Assembly: GCA_004293675.1 (NCBI GenBank)
Contig: READ01000015.1
Coordinates: 1-64,000, forward strand
Reading direction: 5' to 3'
Source: Betaproteobacteria bacterium
GTDB lineage: Bacteria > Pseudomonadota > Gammaproteobacteria > Burkholderiales > Casimicrobiaceae
Length of the DNA: 64,000 nt
In this document: positions 42,377-50,504 of the stretch, one piece after another
Position numbering within the stretch: position 1 is the stretch's first letter
Layout of the letters: each line of letters opens with the position of its first letter
Translations under genes and position numbers: made by a program
Notes under the pieces: generated by a model
What the model was told of the DNA's origin: nothing
Database searches by the model: none
What the model saw: only the letters and a program-made list of their open reading frames with translations

Positions 42377-43294
42377 ATGACGCCAACTACCCCAACCCCT
42401 CTTCGCTTCGAGCTCTTGTTGCTGGGCGTACTCGCTTGTCTGTGGGGTTCGTCCTACCTGCTCATCAAAGTGGCGCTCGGCTCGATTCCGCCCACGACAC
42501 TGATGGCGTTTCGTGTGACGTTGGCCGCCCTGTTCTTGCTCGCGGTGATGCGTCTTCGTGGAGAGCGCTTGCCCACCGATTCACTATCGTGGCGACGGCT
42601 GTTTGTGCAATCGTTGCTCAACAGTTCGCTGGCTTGGCTGGTGCTGGCGTGGGGTGCTCAGTACGTGCCGAGCGGCTTGGCAGGCGTGCTCAATTCGACG
42701 TCGCCGCTGTTTGTGTTTTTAATCACGGCACTGATGGGGGCGAACGGGAACCATTCGATCACCAAGAGCGTTGGCGTTGCGCTGGGATTCGTGGGGGTGG
42801 TGTTGGTTGTTGGCGTTGATGCATTGCGAGGCTTTGGGCAACAAGCGCTCGCGCAAGCCGCCGTATTGTTTGGCGCGTTTTTGTACGCCTGCGCGGCGCT
42901 TAACGGCAAACGCCTTGCTCACTTGTCGCCCTTGGTGACCGCAACGGGCACCATGCTCTGGGCGGCGTTGACCTTAGTCCCGCTGAGTATCGTGATCGAT
43001 CAGCCGTGGACGATTCGCCCGTCACTCAATGCAATGCTCGCAGCGACTACGCTCTCGCTGCTCTGTACTGGCGTTGCGCTGATTGTGTATTTCCGTTTGA
43101 TCAAAACGCTCGGTCCAATGGGCGTTGCCAGCCAAAGTTATTTGCGCGCCGGGATCAGCGTATTGCTTGGGCTCGTTGTGTTGGGCGAGCAGTTGTCGCC
43201 CACCGTTTTGATGGGGCTGGTCATCATCATCGTGGGCGTGGCGATGATCAATGTGCCGCAGAAAAAAACGCCCTCGACCCAGCTCAAACCATGA
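42377..43294 (+). CDS. EamA (DMT superfamily) transporter
   Basis: A 305-residue ten-helix transporter (RFELLLLGVLACLWGSSYLL, then PPTTLMAFRVTLAALFLLAV). The second EamA repeat begins near LAQAAVLFGAFLYACAALNG. It is related to the general DME family of amino-acid/metabolite exporters; the substrate is unknown. An ATG at 42358 belongs to another frame and is not used. Confidence 0.9.
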   Translation: MTPTTPTPLRFELLLLGVLACLWGSSYLLIKVALGSIPPTTLMAFRVTLAALFLLAVMRLRGERLPTDSLSWRRLFVQSLLNSSLAWLVLAWGAQYVPSGLAGVLNSTSPLFVFLITALMGANGNHSITKSVGVALGFVGVVLVVGVDALRGFGQQALAQAAVLFGAFLYACAALNGKRLAHLSPLVTATGTMLWAALTLVPLSIVIDQPWTIRPSLNAMLAATTLSLLCTGVALIVYFRLIKTLGPMGVASQSYLRAGISVLLGLVVLGEQLSPTVLMGLVIIIVGVAMINVPQKKTPSTQLKP

Positions 43295-43354
43295 TTGCTG
43301 AGAACCTTGTCGGCACGTTTAAAGCAGACCCGTTTCCAGTAACTAGCGACCTCG

Positions 43355-43774
43355 CTAAGCACTGTCCTCGGCGAACGGATTCACGATTTTCACGCCATTG
43401 ATGATTTCGCCCGCATTCAAGTCTTCGCTGTAGAGCGTGTCGCAGCCGCTGGTGATGGCGGCCTGCAGGATTAATGCGTCCCAAAATGACAACTTTCGCA
43501 AGCGATGCAGGTCGGTGGCAGCGATGACGAGTTGTGGCGTTGCCGATACAACCTGAAAGTTTGCGAAAAACTGCAAGCGCTGGACAGCAATCGCAGGCTC
43601 GATTTTCAGCTTGTTCACCGCAGCGTTGTAGTACTCCTGCATCACTTGTGACGAGATCACCGCGTCGCCATCTGTGTAGCGCTGGGCGATCAGCGCGGCC
43701 GCAATCGCTTGTTTTCGCGGAAACGCAGCATCATCGGCGTACACCATGATGTTCGTATCGATAAACGCAGCCAT
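43355..43774 (-). CDS. vapC: PIN-domain ribonuclease, VapC-like toxin
   Basis: A 139-residue PIN protein. Acidic catalytic positions are visible as FIDTNIMVYADD (Asp), QVMQEYYNA (Glu) and LSFWDALILQAA (Asp), followed by YSEDLNAG (Asp). VapC toxins cleave tRNA or rRNA in known cases. The antitoxin gene lies three bases upstream on the same strand. The lower GC of the surroundings and the isolated position suggest acquisition. Confidence 0.9.
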   Translation of the reverse strand: MAAFIDTNIMVYADDAAFPRKQAIAAALIAQRYTDGDAVISSQVMQEYYNAAVNKLKIEPAIAVQRLQFFANFQVVSATPQLVIAATDLHRLRKLSFWDALILQAAITSGCDTLYSEDLNAGEIINGVKIVNPFAEDSA

Positions 43775-43777
43775 CGA

Positions 43778-44002
43778 CTAAACCTTGCGCTGCAATTCAT
43801 CGCGATTGAATTTCCAGCCCCCGGAATCACCGTGCCCAGCACTCTTGAGATAAGCCTCAGCGTCGCGAGCACGCTGATCCGCACCCGCCAAGCGCTCAAT
43901 CTGATCGCGCAGGAATTGATTCAGGCTGATACCCATTTTTTGCGCTGCAAGTCGAGCGCGTTCGGTGGACTGTTCGTCAACGGAGAGGGTGAGATTTGCC
44001 AT
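43778..44002 (-). CDS. vapB: Ribbon-helix-helix antitoxin, VapB-like
   Basis: A 74-residue protein from the ATG giving MANLTLSVDEQSTERARLAA. An in-frame extension to 44035 runs across the operator and is rejected. The N-terminal strand and helix pair look like a ribbon-helix-helix DNA-binding domain (DUF6364-like). The C-terminal tail (GGWKFNRDELQRKV) should bind and block the PIN toxin. It probably autoregulates the pair through the repeats at 44025-44052. Confidence 0.82.
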   Translation of the reverse strand: MANLTLSVDEQSTERARLAAQKMGISLNQFLRDQIERLAGADQRARDAEAYLKSAGHGDSGGWKFNRDELQRKV

Positions 44003-44024
44003 GGCCAGCTCGGCAATGAGATTA

Positions 44025-44052
44025 TACGTGTACACATTTTACGTGTACACGT
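44025..44052 (-). promoter_or_regulatory. Operator of the VapBC-like operon
   Basis: Two direct copies of TACGTGTACAC (44025-44035 and 44040-44050) are 15 bp apart. The second extends to a perfect palindrome ACGTGTACACGT (44041-44052). They begin 23 bp upstream of the antitoxin ATG, the usual place for cooperative autorepression by a VapB-type dimer. Confidence 0.72.
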
Positions 44053-44227
44053 ATGCATGTCAAGCTAATTCACTGCAAATTCGCAACAAACCAGCGAAGC
44101 GTACCCAGGCATTTATTCATCGAACCGAGTTGGTTTCAGCGTTTCACGGGTTGGAAGGAACCCGGATGCGCTTCGCTTCTCCGGTAGTTGCTACAGTTAC
44201 CAATGCCAACAAAGAAAGCGTTACGGA

Positions 44228-44566
44228 ATGAAACGTTCGCAACTTACAAAAGGACTTGAACGCCGAGTCATGTACGTCGAGAACAAAGACGGCACTTTGA
44301 ACGGTGCAAGCGCGTGGATCGGGTGGGTTCAATTTTCAAAAACGGGCCGCACTGTTTACTACAAGGGCCGCACGTTGAAGGCCATTGGTGGCAGAGGAGT
44401 CCGTGGCAACTTTCTAGACGAAGAAACGCTGGAGGAGTACTGGGTGTCTGGCGTCAGAGTTCGCGGCTCAAACGCACACACTACCTCGATCTCGACAACA
44501 GCAGTGATCGACGAAGATGCGAGGGACGAATACGAACGCATAAAGCGAGTCCGGCCAAGCGTGTAG
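44228..44566 (+). CDS. Conserved small protein of unknown function
   Basis: A 112-residue protein (RRVMYVENKDGTLNGASAWI, VQFSKTGRTVYYKGRTL, GNFLDEETLEEYWVSGV). This family occurs in many bacteria and is often labelled 1-deoxy-D-xylulose-5-phosphate synthase in databases. It is far too short and lacks any thiamine-diphosphate motif, so that label is wrong. No signal peptide or membrane segment. It stands alone, with a gene-free flank on each side. The function is unknown. Confidence 0.82.
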   Translation: MKRSQLTKGLERRVMYVENKDGTLNGASAWIGWVQFSKTGRTVYYKGRTLKAIGGRGVRGNFLDEETLEEYWVSGVRVRGSNAHTTSISTTAVIDEDARDEYERIKRVRPSV

Positions 44567-44645
44567 CGGACGAGTCCGGAGAAGCCATGCGCCTCTAAGT
44601 CACGAACCCATCTTCGCGATACGGGCGGCGTGGACGCAAAAAGCG

Positions 44646-45725
44646 CTACCCCTTCAAAACCCCACGCCGAATCTGATCGAGTTCAATGGATTCAAACAGC
44701 GCTTTGAAATTGCCTTCGCCAAAGCCCTGATTGCCTTTGCGTTGAATGATTTCGAAGAAGATGGGGCCGATCAAGTTTTGGGTGAAGATTTGCAGGAGCA
44801 TGCCGCTGTCTTCGGGGGCGCCGTCGACCAAAATGTTGAGCGCTTGTAAGCGCGCTACATCTTCCCCGTGATTGGGAATGCGTGTCGGAAGTTGTTCGTA
44901 GTAGGTCGCAGGTGTGGTTTGAAAAGGTACGTTTTTCTTGCCGAGCGACTCGACGACGCCGTAGATTTCGCCTGCACCGAATGCCACGTGTTGAATACCT
45001 TCGCCGTGATACGCGTGCAGGTATTCGGCGATTTGCGATTTGTCGTCGCTCGATTCATTGATCGGGATGCGAATTTTTCCGCAGGGGCTGGTCATGGCTT
45101 TTGATTTGAGGCCGGTGAGTTTGCCTTCGATGTCGAAGTAGCGCACTTCTTTGAAGTTGAACAAGCGCTCGTAGAAGCCCGCCCATTCGTCCATGCGGCC
45201 ACGGTGAACGTTGTGCGTTAGGTGATCCAAGTAGGTCAAACCGGCCCCTTCGGGGATGCGCGGCGTGCCGGCGATCGGCAGGAAATCGATGTCGTAAATG
45301 GTGACGTTGTTGCCATTGCCTTCGTAGCGATCAACGAAATACAACAGCGAATCACCGATGCCTTTGATTGCTGGGATGTTTAGCTCCATCACGCCGGGTT
45401 GCGCGGTTACGCCCCATGCGCCAAGTTCGACGGCTCGCTTGTACGCAAACGCGGCGTCTTTCACGCGAAACGCGATCGCGCAAATCGACGGGCCGTGCAC
45501 CCGCGCGAAACTTTGTGCGAACGATCCGGGCTCAGCATTCAAAATGAAGTTGATATCGCCCTGCTTGTAGAGCAACACGTTTTTCGAGCGATGTTTAGCG
45601 ACGGCAACGAATCCCATTTGCTCGAACAACGCGCCCATCGCGGCGGGATCCGGCGCGGCAAACTCGATGAATTCGAAGCCATCGGTTTGCATCGGGTTGT
45701 CCCACGATTGAAATTGCGCTGCCAT
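44646..45725 (-). CDS. hppD: 4-hydroxyphenylpyruvate dioxygenase
   Basis: A 359-residue Fe(II) dioxygenase that converts 4-hydroxyphenylpyruvate to homogentisate in tyrosine catabolism. Iron ligands are in YLDHLTHNVHRGRM (His), GIQHVAFG (His) and GPIFFEIIQRKG (Glu). The domain pair of vicinal-oxygen-chelate folds is complete. It is divergent from an Lrp-family regulator gene, a common arrangement for this gene, and likely its target. Confidence 0.96.
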   Translation of the reverse strand: MAAQFQSWDNPMQTDGFEFIEFAAPDPAAMGALFEQMGFVAVAKHRSKNVLLYKQGDINFILNAEPGSFAQSFARVHGPSICAIAFRVKDAAFAYKRAVELGAWGVTAQPGVMELNIPAIKGIGDSLLYFVDRYEGNGNNVTIYDIDFLPIAGTPRIPEGAGLTYLDHLTHNVHRGRMDEWAGFYERLFNFKEVRYFDIEGKLTGLKSKAMTSPCGKIRIPINESSDDKSQIAEYLHAYHGEGIQHVAFGAGEIYGVVESLGKKNVPFQTTPATYYEQLPTRIPNHGEDVARLQALNILVDGAPEDSGMLLQIFTQNLIGPIFFEIIQRKGNQGFGEGNFKALFESIELDQIRRGVLKG

Positions 45726-45806
45726 GTGTGTCGCCTTTTAAGCCAAGAAGTGTTGCAGTAAATTTTGCCAACAATAGCGCGCAATCGCGCCTTCATTAGC
45801 GGCACG

Positions 45807-45831
45807 ATATTGCGCAAAGTTGGCGCATAAT
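45807..45831. promoter_or_regulatory. Candidate Lrp-type operator between hppD and its regulator
   Basis: ATATTGCGC-AAAGTTG-GCGCATAAT is an imperfect inverted repeat in the 139 bp divergent gap, 34 bp from the regulator start. Lrp/AsnC proteins bind such AT-flanked dyads. A further TAGCGCGCAATCGCGC stretch lies about 30 bp away. Confidence 0.5.
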
Positions 45832-45864
45832 TGCTAAATCTGAAGTAAATAAAGCACGATAGCT

Positions 45865-46332
45865 ATGGATCGCACAGATTTGCGCATTTTGGAAGTATTG
45901 CAAGCCGAGGGTCGTTTATCCAACATTGAGCTTGCCGAAAAAGTCAATTTGTCAGCCTCGCCCTGTTTGCGCCGAGTTCGCACGCTCGAAGAAGAAGGCT
46001 TCATTTCCGGTTACGCGGCGCTGCTCGATCCCGAAAAAATCGGGCTCGGTTTGACGGTGCATTTGGACGTGGCGCTCGATAAAAAAGACTCCAAAGCGCG
46101 TGATCGTTTAAAGGCGGCGGTGCTCACCTGGAGCGAGGTGACGTGGTGCCATTCACTCTCCGGCGAAATGGATTACACGATGCAAGTGGTGATGCCCAGC
46201 TTGAAGCACTACACATCGTTTTTGATGGATCGCGTGCTGACGCTGCCCGGCGTGGTGAACGTTAAGTCGGCGTTTGTTTTAGAAAAAGTAAAAGAAACAA
46301 CGGTGTTGCCGCTGACTTACGCGCCACAGTAA
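45865..46332 (+). CDS. Lrp/AsnC family transcriptional regulator
   Basis: A 155-residue regulator. The N-terminal winged helix opens MDRTDLRILEVLQAEGRLSN and includes SASPCLRRVRTLEEEG. The C-terminal RAM ligand-binding domain follows (LTVHLDVALDKKD, YTMQVVMPSL). It is divergent from hppD and probably controls it in response to an aromatic amino acid. Confidence 0.93.
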   Translation: MDRTDLRILEVLQAEGRLSNIELAEKVNLSASPCLRRVRTLEEEGFISGYAALLDPEKIGLGLTVHLDVALDKKDSKARDRLKAAVLTWSEVTWCHSLSGEMDYTMQVVMPSLKHYTSFLMDRVLTLPGVVNVKSAFVLEKVKETTVLPLTYAPQ

Positions 46333-46342
46333 ACTGCGAAAT

Positions 46343-47041
46343 ATGACAACGTCCTACGATTCGATTTCGTCGCTGCAAGTCAAGCGCTCGGGTGCCACGC
46401 TCGGGCGGAGCGCCTTGGCTTTGGTGATACTGAGCACGCTTTTAGTGAGTTGCGCAACGCCGCCCAGCGCGCCGATGCCCGCACCTGTGGTGATGCCGCC
46501 GAGCACGGCGATCGTCGCGCCCGTGCCGCCGCCAGCGCCGCCCGGGCCACCGCCAGCGGAGTCACCACCCGCGCGGCCCATCGAAATGCCGCCGCCGAGC
46601 AAAGAGGAAGCACCGGTCGAGCTGCCGACGTACGCGCGCAGCGGCAAACGTTTGCCCGCCGATGGCGGCGAGCCGGGGCGCGTGGTGCTGGCTTACTGCA
46701 GGGGCTTTGAAATCGAGCGCGACGCGACGAGTTACTACAAGCGGCTGGAGCGGCTCAAGCAGTTGCCGACCGCCAGCGAAATCGCCGCGCGCAGCAAAGA
46801 GGCGGGGCAATCGTTAACCGTGCAGCAAATTGTGGAGCGCGATTGGGTGATACGTCGGGACAACGCCAAGTCGTCACCGACCCGCTGCAAAGTGCTTGGC
46901 GGCAGCGTGGACAAGGGCGTCGCAGTCATCGTGCTCGAAGCCGATTTGAACGGCAAACGACAACGTGGCACCGCCACCGTCGTGCCCACGAAAGGCAAAT
47001 GGCGTGTACAAGACCACGGCGATTGGGCGGTGATTAAGTAG
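46343..47041 (+). CDS. Proline-rich lipoprotein, unknown function
   Basis: A 232-residue protein. A hydrophobic signal (ALALVILSTLLVSC) ends in the lipobox LVSC, so it is probably a lipoprotein. About 45 Pro/Ala-rich residues follow (PVPPPAPPGPPP). A folded C-terminal half from about residue 95 has no motif I recognise; it carries TRCKVLGGSVDKGVAVIVLE and ends DHGDWAVIK. The start 11 bp after the lrp gene suggests co-transcription. Confidence 0.75.
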   Translation: MTTSYDSISSLQVKRSGATLGRSALALVILSTLLVSCATPPSAPMPAPVVMPPSTAIVAPVPPPAPPGPPPAESPPARPIEMPPPSKEEAPVELPTYARSGKRLPADGGEPGRVVLAYCRGFEIERDATSYYKRLERLKQLPTASEIAARSKEAGQSLTVQQIVERDWVIRRDNAKSSPTRCKVLGGSVDKGVAVIVLEADLNGKRQRGTATVVPTKGKWRVQDHGDWAVIK

Positions 47042-47121
47042 ACGCCGCTGCCGCGCGGCACCGTGCGAGCGCCGTCGACACCGTCCGGCGTCACTTTGCG
47101 CAAGTCGGGGCAAGCTTAATT

Positions 47122-47240
47122 CCGGCTATATCGTTCAATGCATTATGAAATGTTGTGTTTAGTAAGTTTTTATTGCTTATCACTAGTAGTCTAATAATTT
47201 GCACAGCCCATACTTGATATGGCATTCAATGAAAAAGCTG
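47122..47240. repeat. AT-rich imperfect palindrome, copy F
   Basis: The left end contains TTCAATGCATTATGAAATG and TTGTGTTTAGT. The right end contains CATACTTGATATGGCATTC followed by GAAAAAGCTG. It aligns clearly with copy A at both ends. It fills the gap between the lipoprotein gene and phoB and must carry or adjoin the phoBR promoter. Confidence 0.7.
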
Positions 47241-47305
47241 ATAGGTTTGTTGGTAGCAAGCTTGCTGTCATGCGCTCGTAACATCGGTGTCATAAAACTC
47301 ACGTC

Positions 47306-48010
47306 ATGCCTGCAAATATTTTGATTGTTGAAGACGAGCCCGCGATTGCGGAACTGGTGGCGCTGCACTGCAAACACTCGGGCTTCGTGCCTACCGTGGT
47401 TCATGCGGTGCTTGATGCGCGCGATGTGGTTGATGAATCGCTGCCCGACCTGATCATCCTCGATTGGATGCTGCCCGATAAACCGGGCGTTGATTTCGCA
47501 CGCGAGCTGCGTCGCGACGAGCGCACCCGCGATCTGCCGATATTGATGCTGACCGCGCGCGCCGCTGAGGACGACAAGATTCAGGGCCTCGAAATTGGTG
47601 CGGATGATTACGTGACCAAGCCGTTTTCGCCTAAGGAATTGGTCGCGCGAATCAAAGCGCTGCTGCGCCGCTCAGCGCCTGAGCTCTCCGACGCTACCCT
47701 CGAAGTCAGCGGGCTCACGCTCGATCCGACCTCGCATCGAGTGACGGGGCTCGGCACCGAGCTCAAGGTCGGCCCCACGGAATTTCGATTGCTCCGCTTT
47801 CTGATGGCGCGTCCCGAGCGCGTGATGACACGGCAAGCACTGCTCGACGGCGTCTGGGGCGATCATGTATTCATCGAAGAGCGAACGGTGGATGTGCATG
47901 TGCGGCGGCTTCGTGTGGCGCTCGAGCCATCGCGCCATGATCGTTTGATCGAAACGGTACGTGGCGGCGGTTATCGGATGCGAAAGAGCGCGGTGAGCTC
48001 GCCGGGCTAG
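47306..48010 (+). CDS. phoB: Phosphate regulon response regulator PhoB
   Basis: A 234-residue OmpR-family regulator. The receiver domain has ILIVEDEPAI, the phosphoacceptor Asp in LIILDWMLPD and the Lys in YVTKPFSPKEL. The winged-helix effector has VGPTEFRLLRFLMARPERV and ERTVDVHVRRLRVALEP. The sensor gene follows immediately. It activates phosphate-starvation genes when phosphorylated by PhoR. No pst or phoU gene is in the window. Confidence 0.94.
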   Translation: MPANILIVEDEPAIAELVALHCKHSGFVPTVVHAVLDARDVVDESLPDLIILDWMLPDKPGVDFARELRRDERTRDLPILMLTARAAEDDKIQGLEIGADDYVTKPFSPKELVARIKALLRRSAPELSDATLEVSGLTLDPTSHRVTGLGTELKVGPTEFRLLRFLMARPERVMTRQALLDGVWGDHVFIEERTVDVHVRRLRVALEPSRHDRLIETVRGGGYRMRKSAVSSPG

Positions 48011-48043
48011 TTGCTACGCAGCTGCGCCTACACTGTCGTACTT

Positions 48044-49291
48044 ATGAATCGAACCGTACAAATTTGTATTGCCGTTGCGGTCGTGTCGCTGCTGGCCGCT
48101 GTCGTCTGGACGCCTTGGATTGCGGTGCTTGTGCTCGCGCCGATGGCTTTGGCGTGGGCGATTTCAGCGCGGCGGCAACATCAGAACCTTACCGAATTGC
48201 TGCGCGACCCCGCAGCGATCGGCATGAGCTTTGAGCAAGCCATCACCACACTGCGATCCAAGCTCAAGGCGGGCGAGGCTGTCGTTCGCGACCGCGACGC
48301 AGAAATCGCGCAGCGACGGCAAATTACCAATGCCGTGCCCGATGGCTTGTTGCTACTCGATCCAGAAAATCGCATTGTGTGGTGCAATCAAGCCGCGCTC
48401 GTTCTGCATTCGCTCGATGCGTTTCGAGACATCGGAAAACCGATCACGCAGCTCGTTCGGCAGCCCGATTTTTTGGCCTATCTGAACGATTCAACGCGAA
48501 CGCCGCCGGTGCTGGTTGTTGGCCCACGAACGCTGTCGTTCAAGCTGCAACCCGCCGTCGATGGCGCGCGATTGCTGCTGACACAAGACGTCACTGAGCG
48601 CGAGCGACTTGATCGAATGCGTCGCGACTTCGTGGCCAACGTGTCGCACGAAATGCGCACGCCGCTCACGGTCGTTGGCGGCTACGTTGAAACGCTCACC
48701 GATTTGCCGGTCGATGCGCAGCAATCGCGACGTTTTTTAAGCATGATCGGCGCGCAAACCGACAATATGAAGCGCTTGGTTGAAGACTTGTTAACCCTCG
48801 CGCGGCTCGAAAATGACCTGGTGCCCGCTGAAGACGTGGCGGTCGATCTAGCATCAATCGCCAGTGACGCGCTGGCTGACGCGAAAGGTTTGTCCAACGG
48901 TGCGCACCCCTTTCACAGCAGCCTGGTGCCGGCGATCCTGCGCGGCAGCCCGAGCGAGCTTCGTTCAGCGGTGAGCAATTTGCTATCAAACGCGGTTCGC
49001 TACACGCCCAAGGGCGGAAACATCACCATTGCGGTTCGTGTGGAAGACGAGCAATCTGTCGTGGTCGAAGTCACGGACAGCGGCGTGGGCATAGCGTCGG
49101 AGCACATCCCGCGTTTGACTGAGCGTTTCTACCGCGTTGATCGATCTCGCTCTCGCGAAACGGGCGGCACCGGTCTAGGATTAGCGATCGTCAAACATGT
49201 CGCTCAGCGCCACCGCGCGCAGCTCGAAATCGAGAGCACGGTGGGCCAAGGAAGTACATTTCGGCTACGTTTTCTGCGCGCCGTGCTGTAG
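48044..49291 (+). CDS. phoR: Phosphate regulon sensor kinase PhoR
   Basis: A 415-residue sensor kinase. The ATG at 48044 is chosen; a TTG at 48011 in the same frame is possible but less likely. Two hydrophobic helices ([34 protein letters not shown]) are followed by a PAS domain ([20 protein letters not shown]). The His box is [18 protein letters not shown] (His near residue 200), then the ATPase has N-box [11 protein letters not shown] and G-box TDSGVGI / [12 protein letters not shown]. It pairs with the preceding phoB. Confidence 0.93.
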   Translation: MNRTVQICIAVAVVSLLAAVVWTPWIAVLVLAPMALAWAISARRQHQNLTELLRDPAAIGMSFEQAITTLRSKLKAGEAVVRDRDAEIAQRRQITNAVPDGLLLLDPENRIVWCNQAALVLHSLDAFRDIGKPITQLVRQPDFLAYLNDSTRTPPVLVVGPRTLSFKLQPAVDGARLLLTQDVTERERLDRMRRDFVANVSHEMRTPLTVVGGYVETLTDLPVDAQQSRRFLSMIGAQTDNMKRLVEDLLTLARLENDLVPAEDVAVDLASIASDALADAKGLSNGAHPFHSSLVPAILRGSPSELRSAVSNLLSNAVRYTPKGGNITIAVRVEDEQSVVVEVTDSGVGIASEHIPRLTERFYRVDRSRSRETGGTGLGLAIVKHVAQRHRAQLEIESTVGQGSTFRLRFLRAVL

Positions 49292-49316
49292 CCCGGCGCA
49301 AATGGCTTAGCGCCCG

Positions 49317-50246
49317 CTAGCCGCCGCGCGTGGCACGCATGCGTAGCACCAAAGTGCGCTGCGCGATTCGCATACGCTCCAATGCGGCCGAAAGGCCAAC
49401 AAACTCTTTGACTTCGGTCGTGCCGACGCTTTGTTCCAAGTCGCCCTTGCTGAGTTTGTCCACCGCGGCGGTCAGGTCAGCCACGGGCTTCGCAACGTTC
49501 CGTGGGAGGAGCCAAGCCAAGTACGCAGCGAGCAACAAGCCCAACGCCACAGTGACGCCGACCACTAACCAAACACGATTGAAGCTGGCGGAAACGGTGT
49601 CGCCCAGATCAAGTGTGGCCTTGGTCTTGGTGGCATACATCTCGGCAACGCCCTTAATTAGCACCGATGAAAGGCGATCTTTACCAGGGCCGATCATGCC
49701 ATTGACTTCCACAGATGAGAACATCGCTGCCGGTGTCGGCACAGCGGCCGCCGCACCGCTTGCGATCGCGATGGGCGCCCCTTTCGCGGCAGGCGGCGGT
49801 GTAGCCTCAGCCGCACTGGTACGAGCTTGACGGTCATTGACGGCAAAAAATATCCGCTTCATTTCTGAATCGTAGAATTCGGCTGCGCTCGCCCAATTGC
49901 CAATCTTGCCCTGATCTTCAGCCGTAAAAGCGTTGTCTGAATTTTTTCGCATCGAAGCGAGCAGCGCGGCCATCTTGTTGCTGGTGTTGGTCCACTCCTT
50001 GATGTAGGCCTCGCGTCGCTCGACATTGCCAACGTAGACGAAATACCCCTTCTCGTAGCGACGAACCTGCTGCGAGAGCACAGCCAACTCGCTCAAACTC
50101 GACGATGCAATGGTGTTTCGATCGGCAACCGCGACCACGTCGGATTGAATGGTTCGCTGCCCCCAATACATAACGAGCGCCTGGGCGACAAACAGCAGGC
50201 CCATCAGCGCCAGGCCAATGTAGAGCGAACTACGCAGGGATTTCAT
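49317..50246 (-). CDS. HAMP-domain receptor without signalling domain
   Basis: A 309-residue membrane protein. It has an N-terminal helix (SLYIGLALMGLLFVAQALVM), a helical periplasmic sensing region (VLSQQVRRYEKGYFVYVG), an Ala/Pro-rich insert (about 148-170), a second membrane helix near residue 225 (LVVGVTVALGLLLAAYLAWL) and a HAMP domain (PRNVAKPVADLTAAVDKLSK). It ends some 40 residues later with no methyl-accepting coiled coil and no kinase. It is the last gene of the chemosensory operon and resembles a truncated PilJ-like receptor. It may act as a dimerising accessory receptor or be a shortened copy. Confidence 0.75.
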   Translation of the reverse strand: MKSLRSSLYIGLALMGLLFVAQALVMYWGQRTIQSDVVAVADRNTIASSSLSELAVLSQQVRRYEKGYFVYVGNVERREAYIKEWTNTSNKMAALLASMRKNSDNAFTAEDQGKIGNWASAAEFYDSEMKRIFFAVNDRQARTSAAEATPPPAAKGAPIAIASGAAAAVPTPAAMFSSVEVNGMIGPGKDRLSSVLIKGVAEMYATKTKATLDLGDTVSASFNRVWLVVGVTVALGLLLAAYLAWLLPRNVAKPVADLTAAVDKLSKGDLEQSVGTTEVKEFVGLSAALERMRIAQRTLVLRMRATRGG

Positions 50247-50262
50247 AAATTACCTCTATTCT

Positions 50263-50463
50263 TTACTTGTTGAATGACGTTCCACCGACTCGATCACCTG
50301 CTGACGCAGCCGTGCGTACGGCACTTCCGGCGGAAGATGTCGGCCCAAAATATTTAAAAACTGGCCGTCGCGCAGCTTTGGAAATGCGGCCTTGCGTATG
50401 GCCGGCTTTGCGCAGTACGGCAATCGGGTAGCGTTCGTCTTGGGTGAGGTGTGTGTAGTTCAT
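50263..50463 (-). pseudogene. IS30-type transposase remnant (N-terminal fragment)
   Basis: The frame MNYTHLTQDERYPIAVLRKA plus GHTQGRIS matches the start of IS30-family transposases (MNYTHLTQDERYQI type). After about 30 residues the match stops and the frame reads as unrelated sequence to 50263. A different frame over 50256-50427 gives FLNILGRHLPPEVPYARLRQ ending VIESVERHSTSKE, which looks like a coding remnant of another gene cut by the insertion. No terminal inverted repeats were found. Confidence 0.75.
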
Positions 50464-50504
50464 TCGGGCAACTTTGACTTGTCGGTCGGGTGGCCTTGAT
50501 GCTT

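Noticed and set aside
44228-44566. 1-deoxy-D-xylulose-5-phosphate synthase
   Set aside because: Only 112 residues and no cofactor motif; a known database mislabel for this family.
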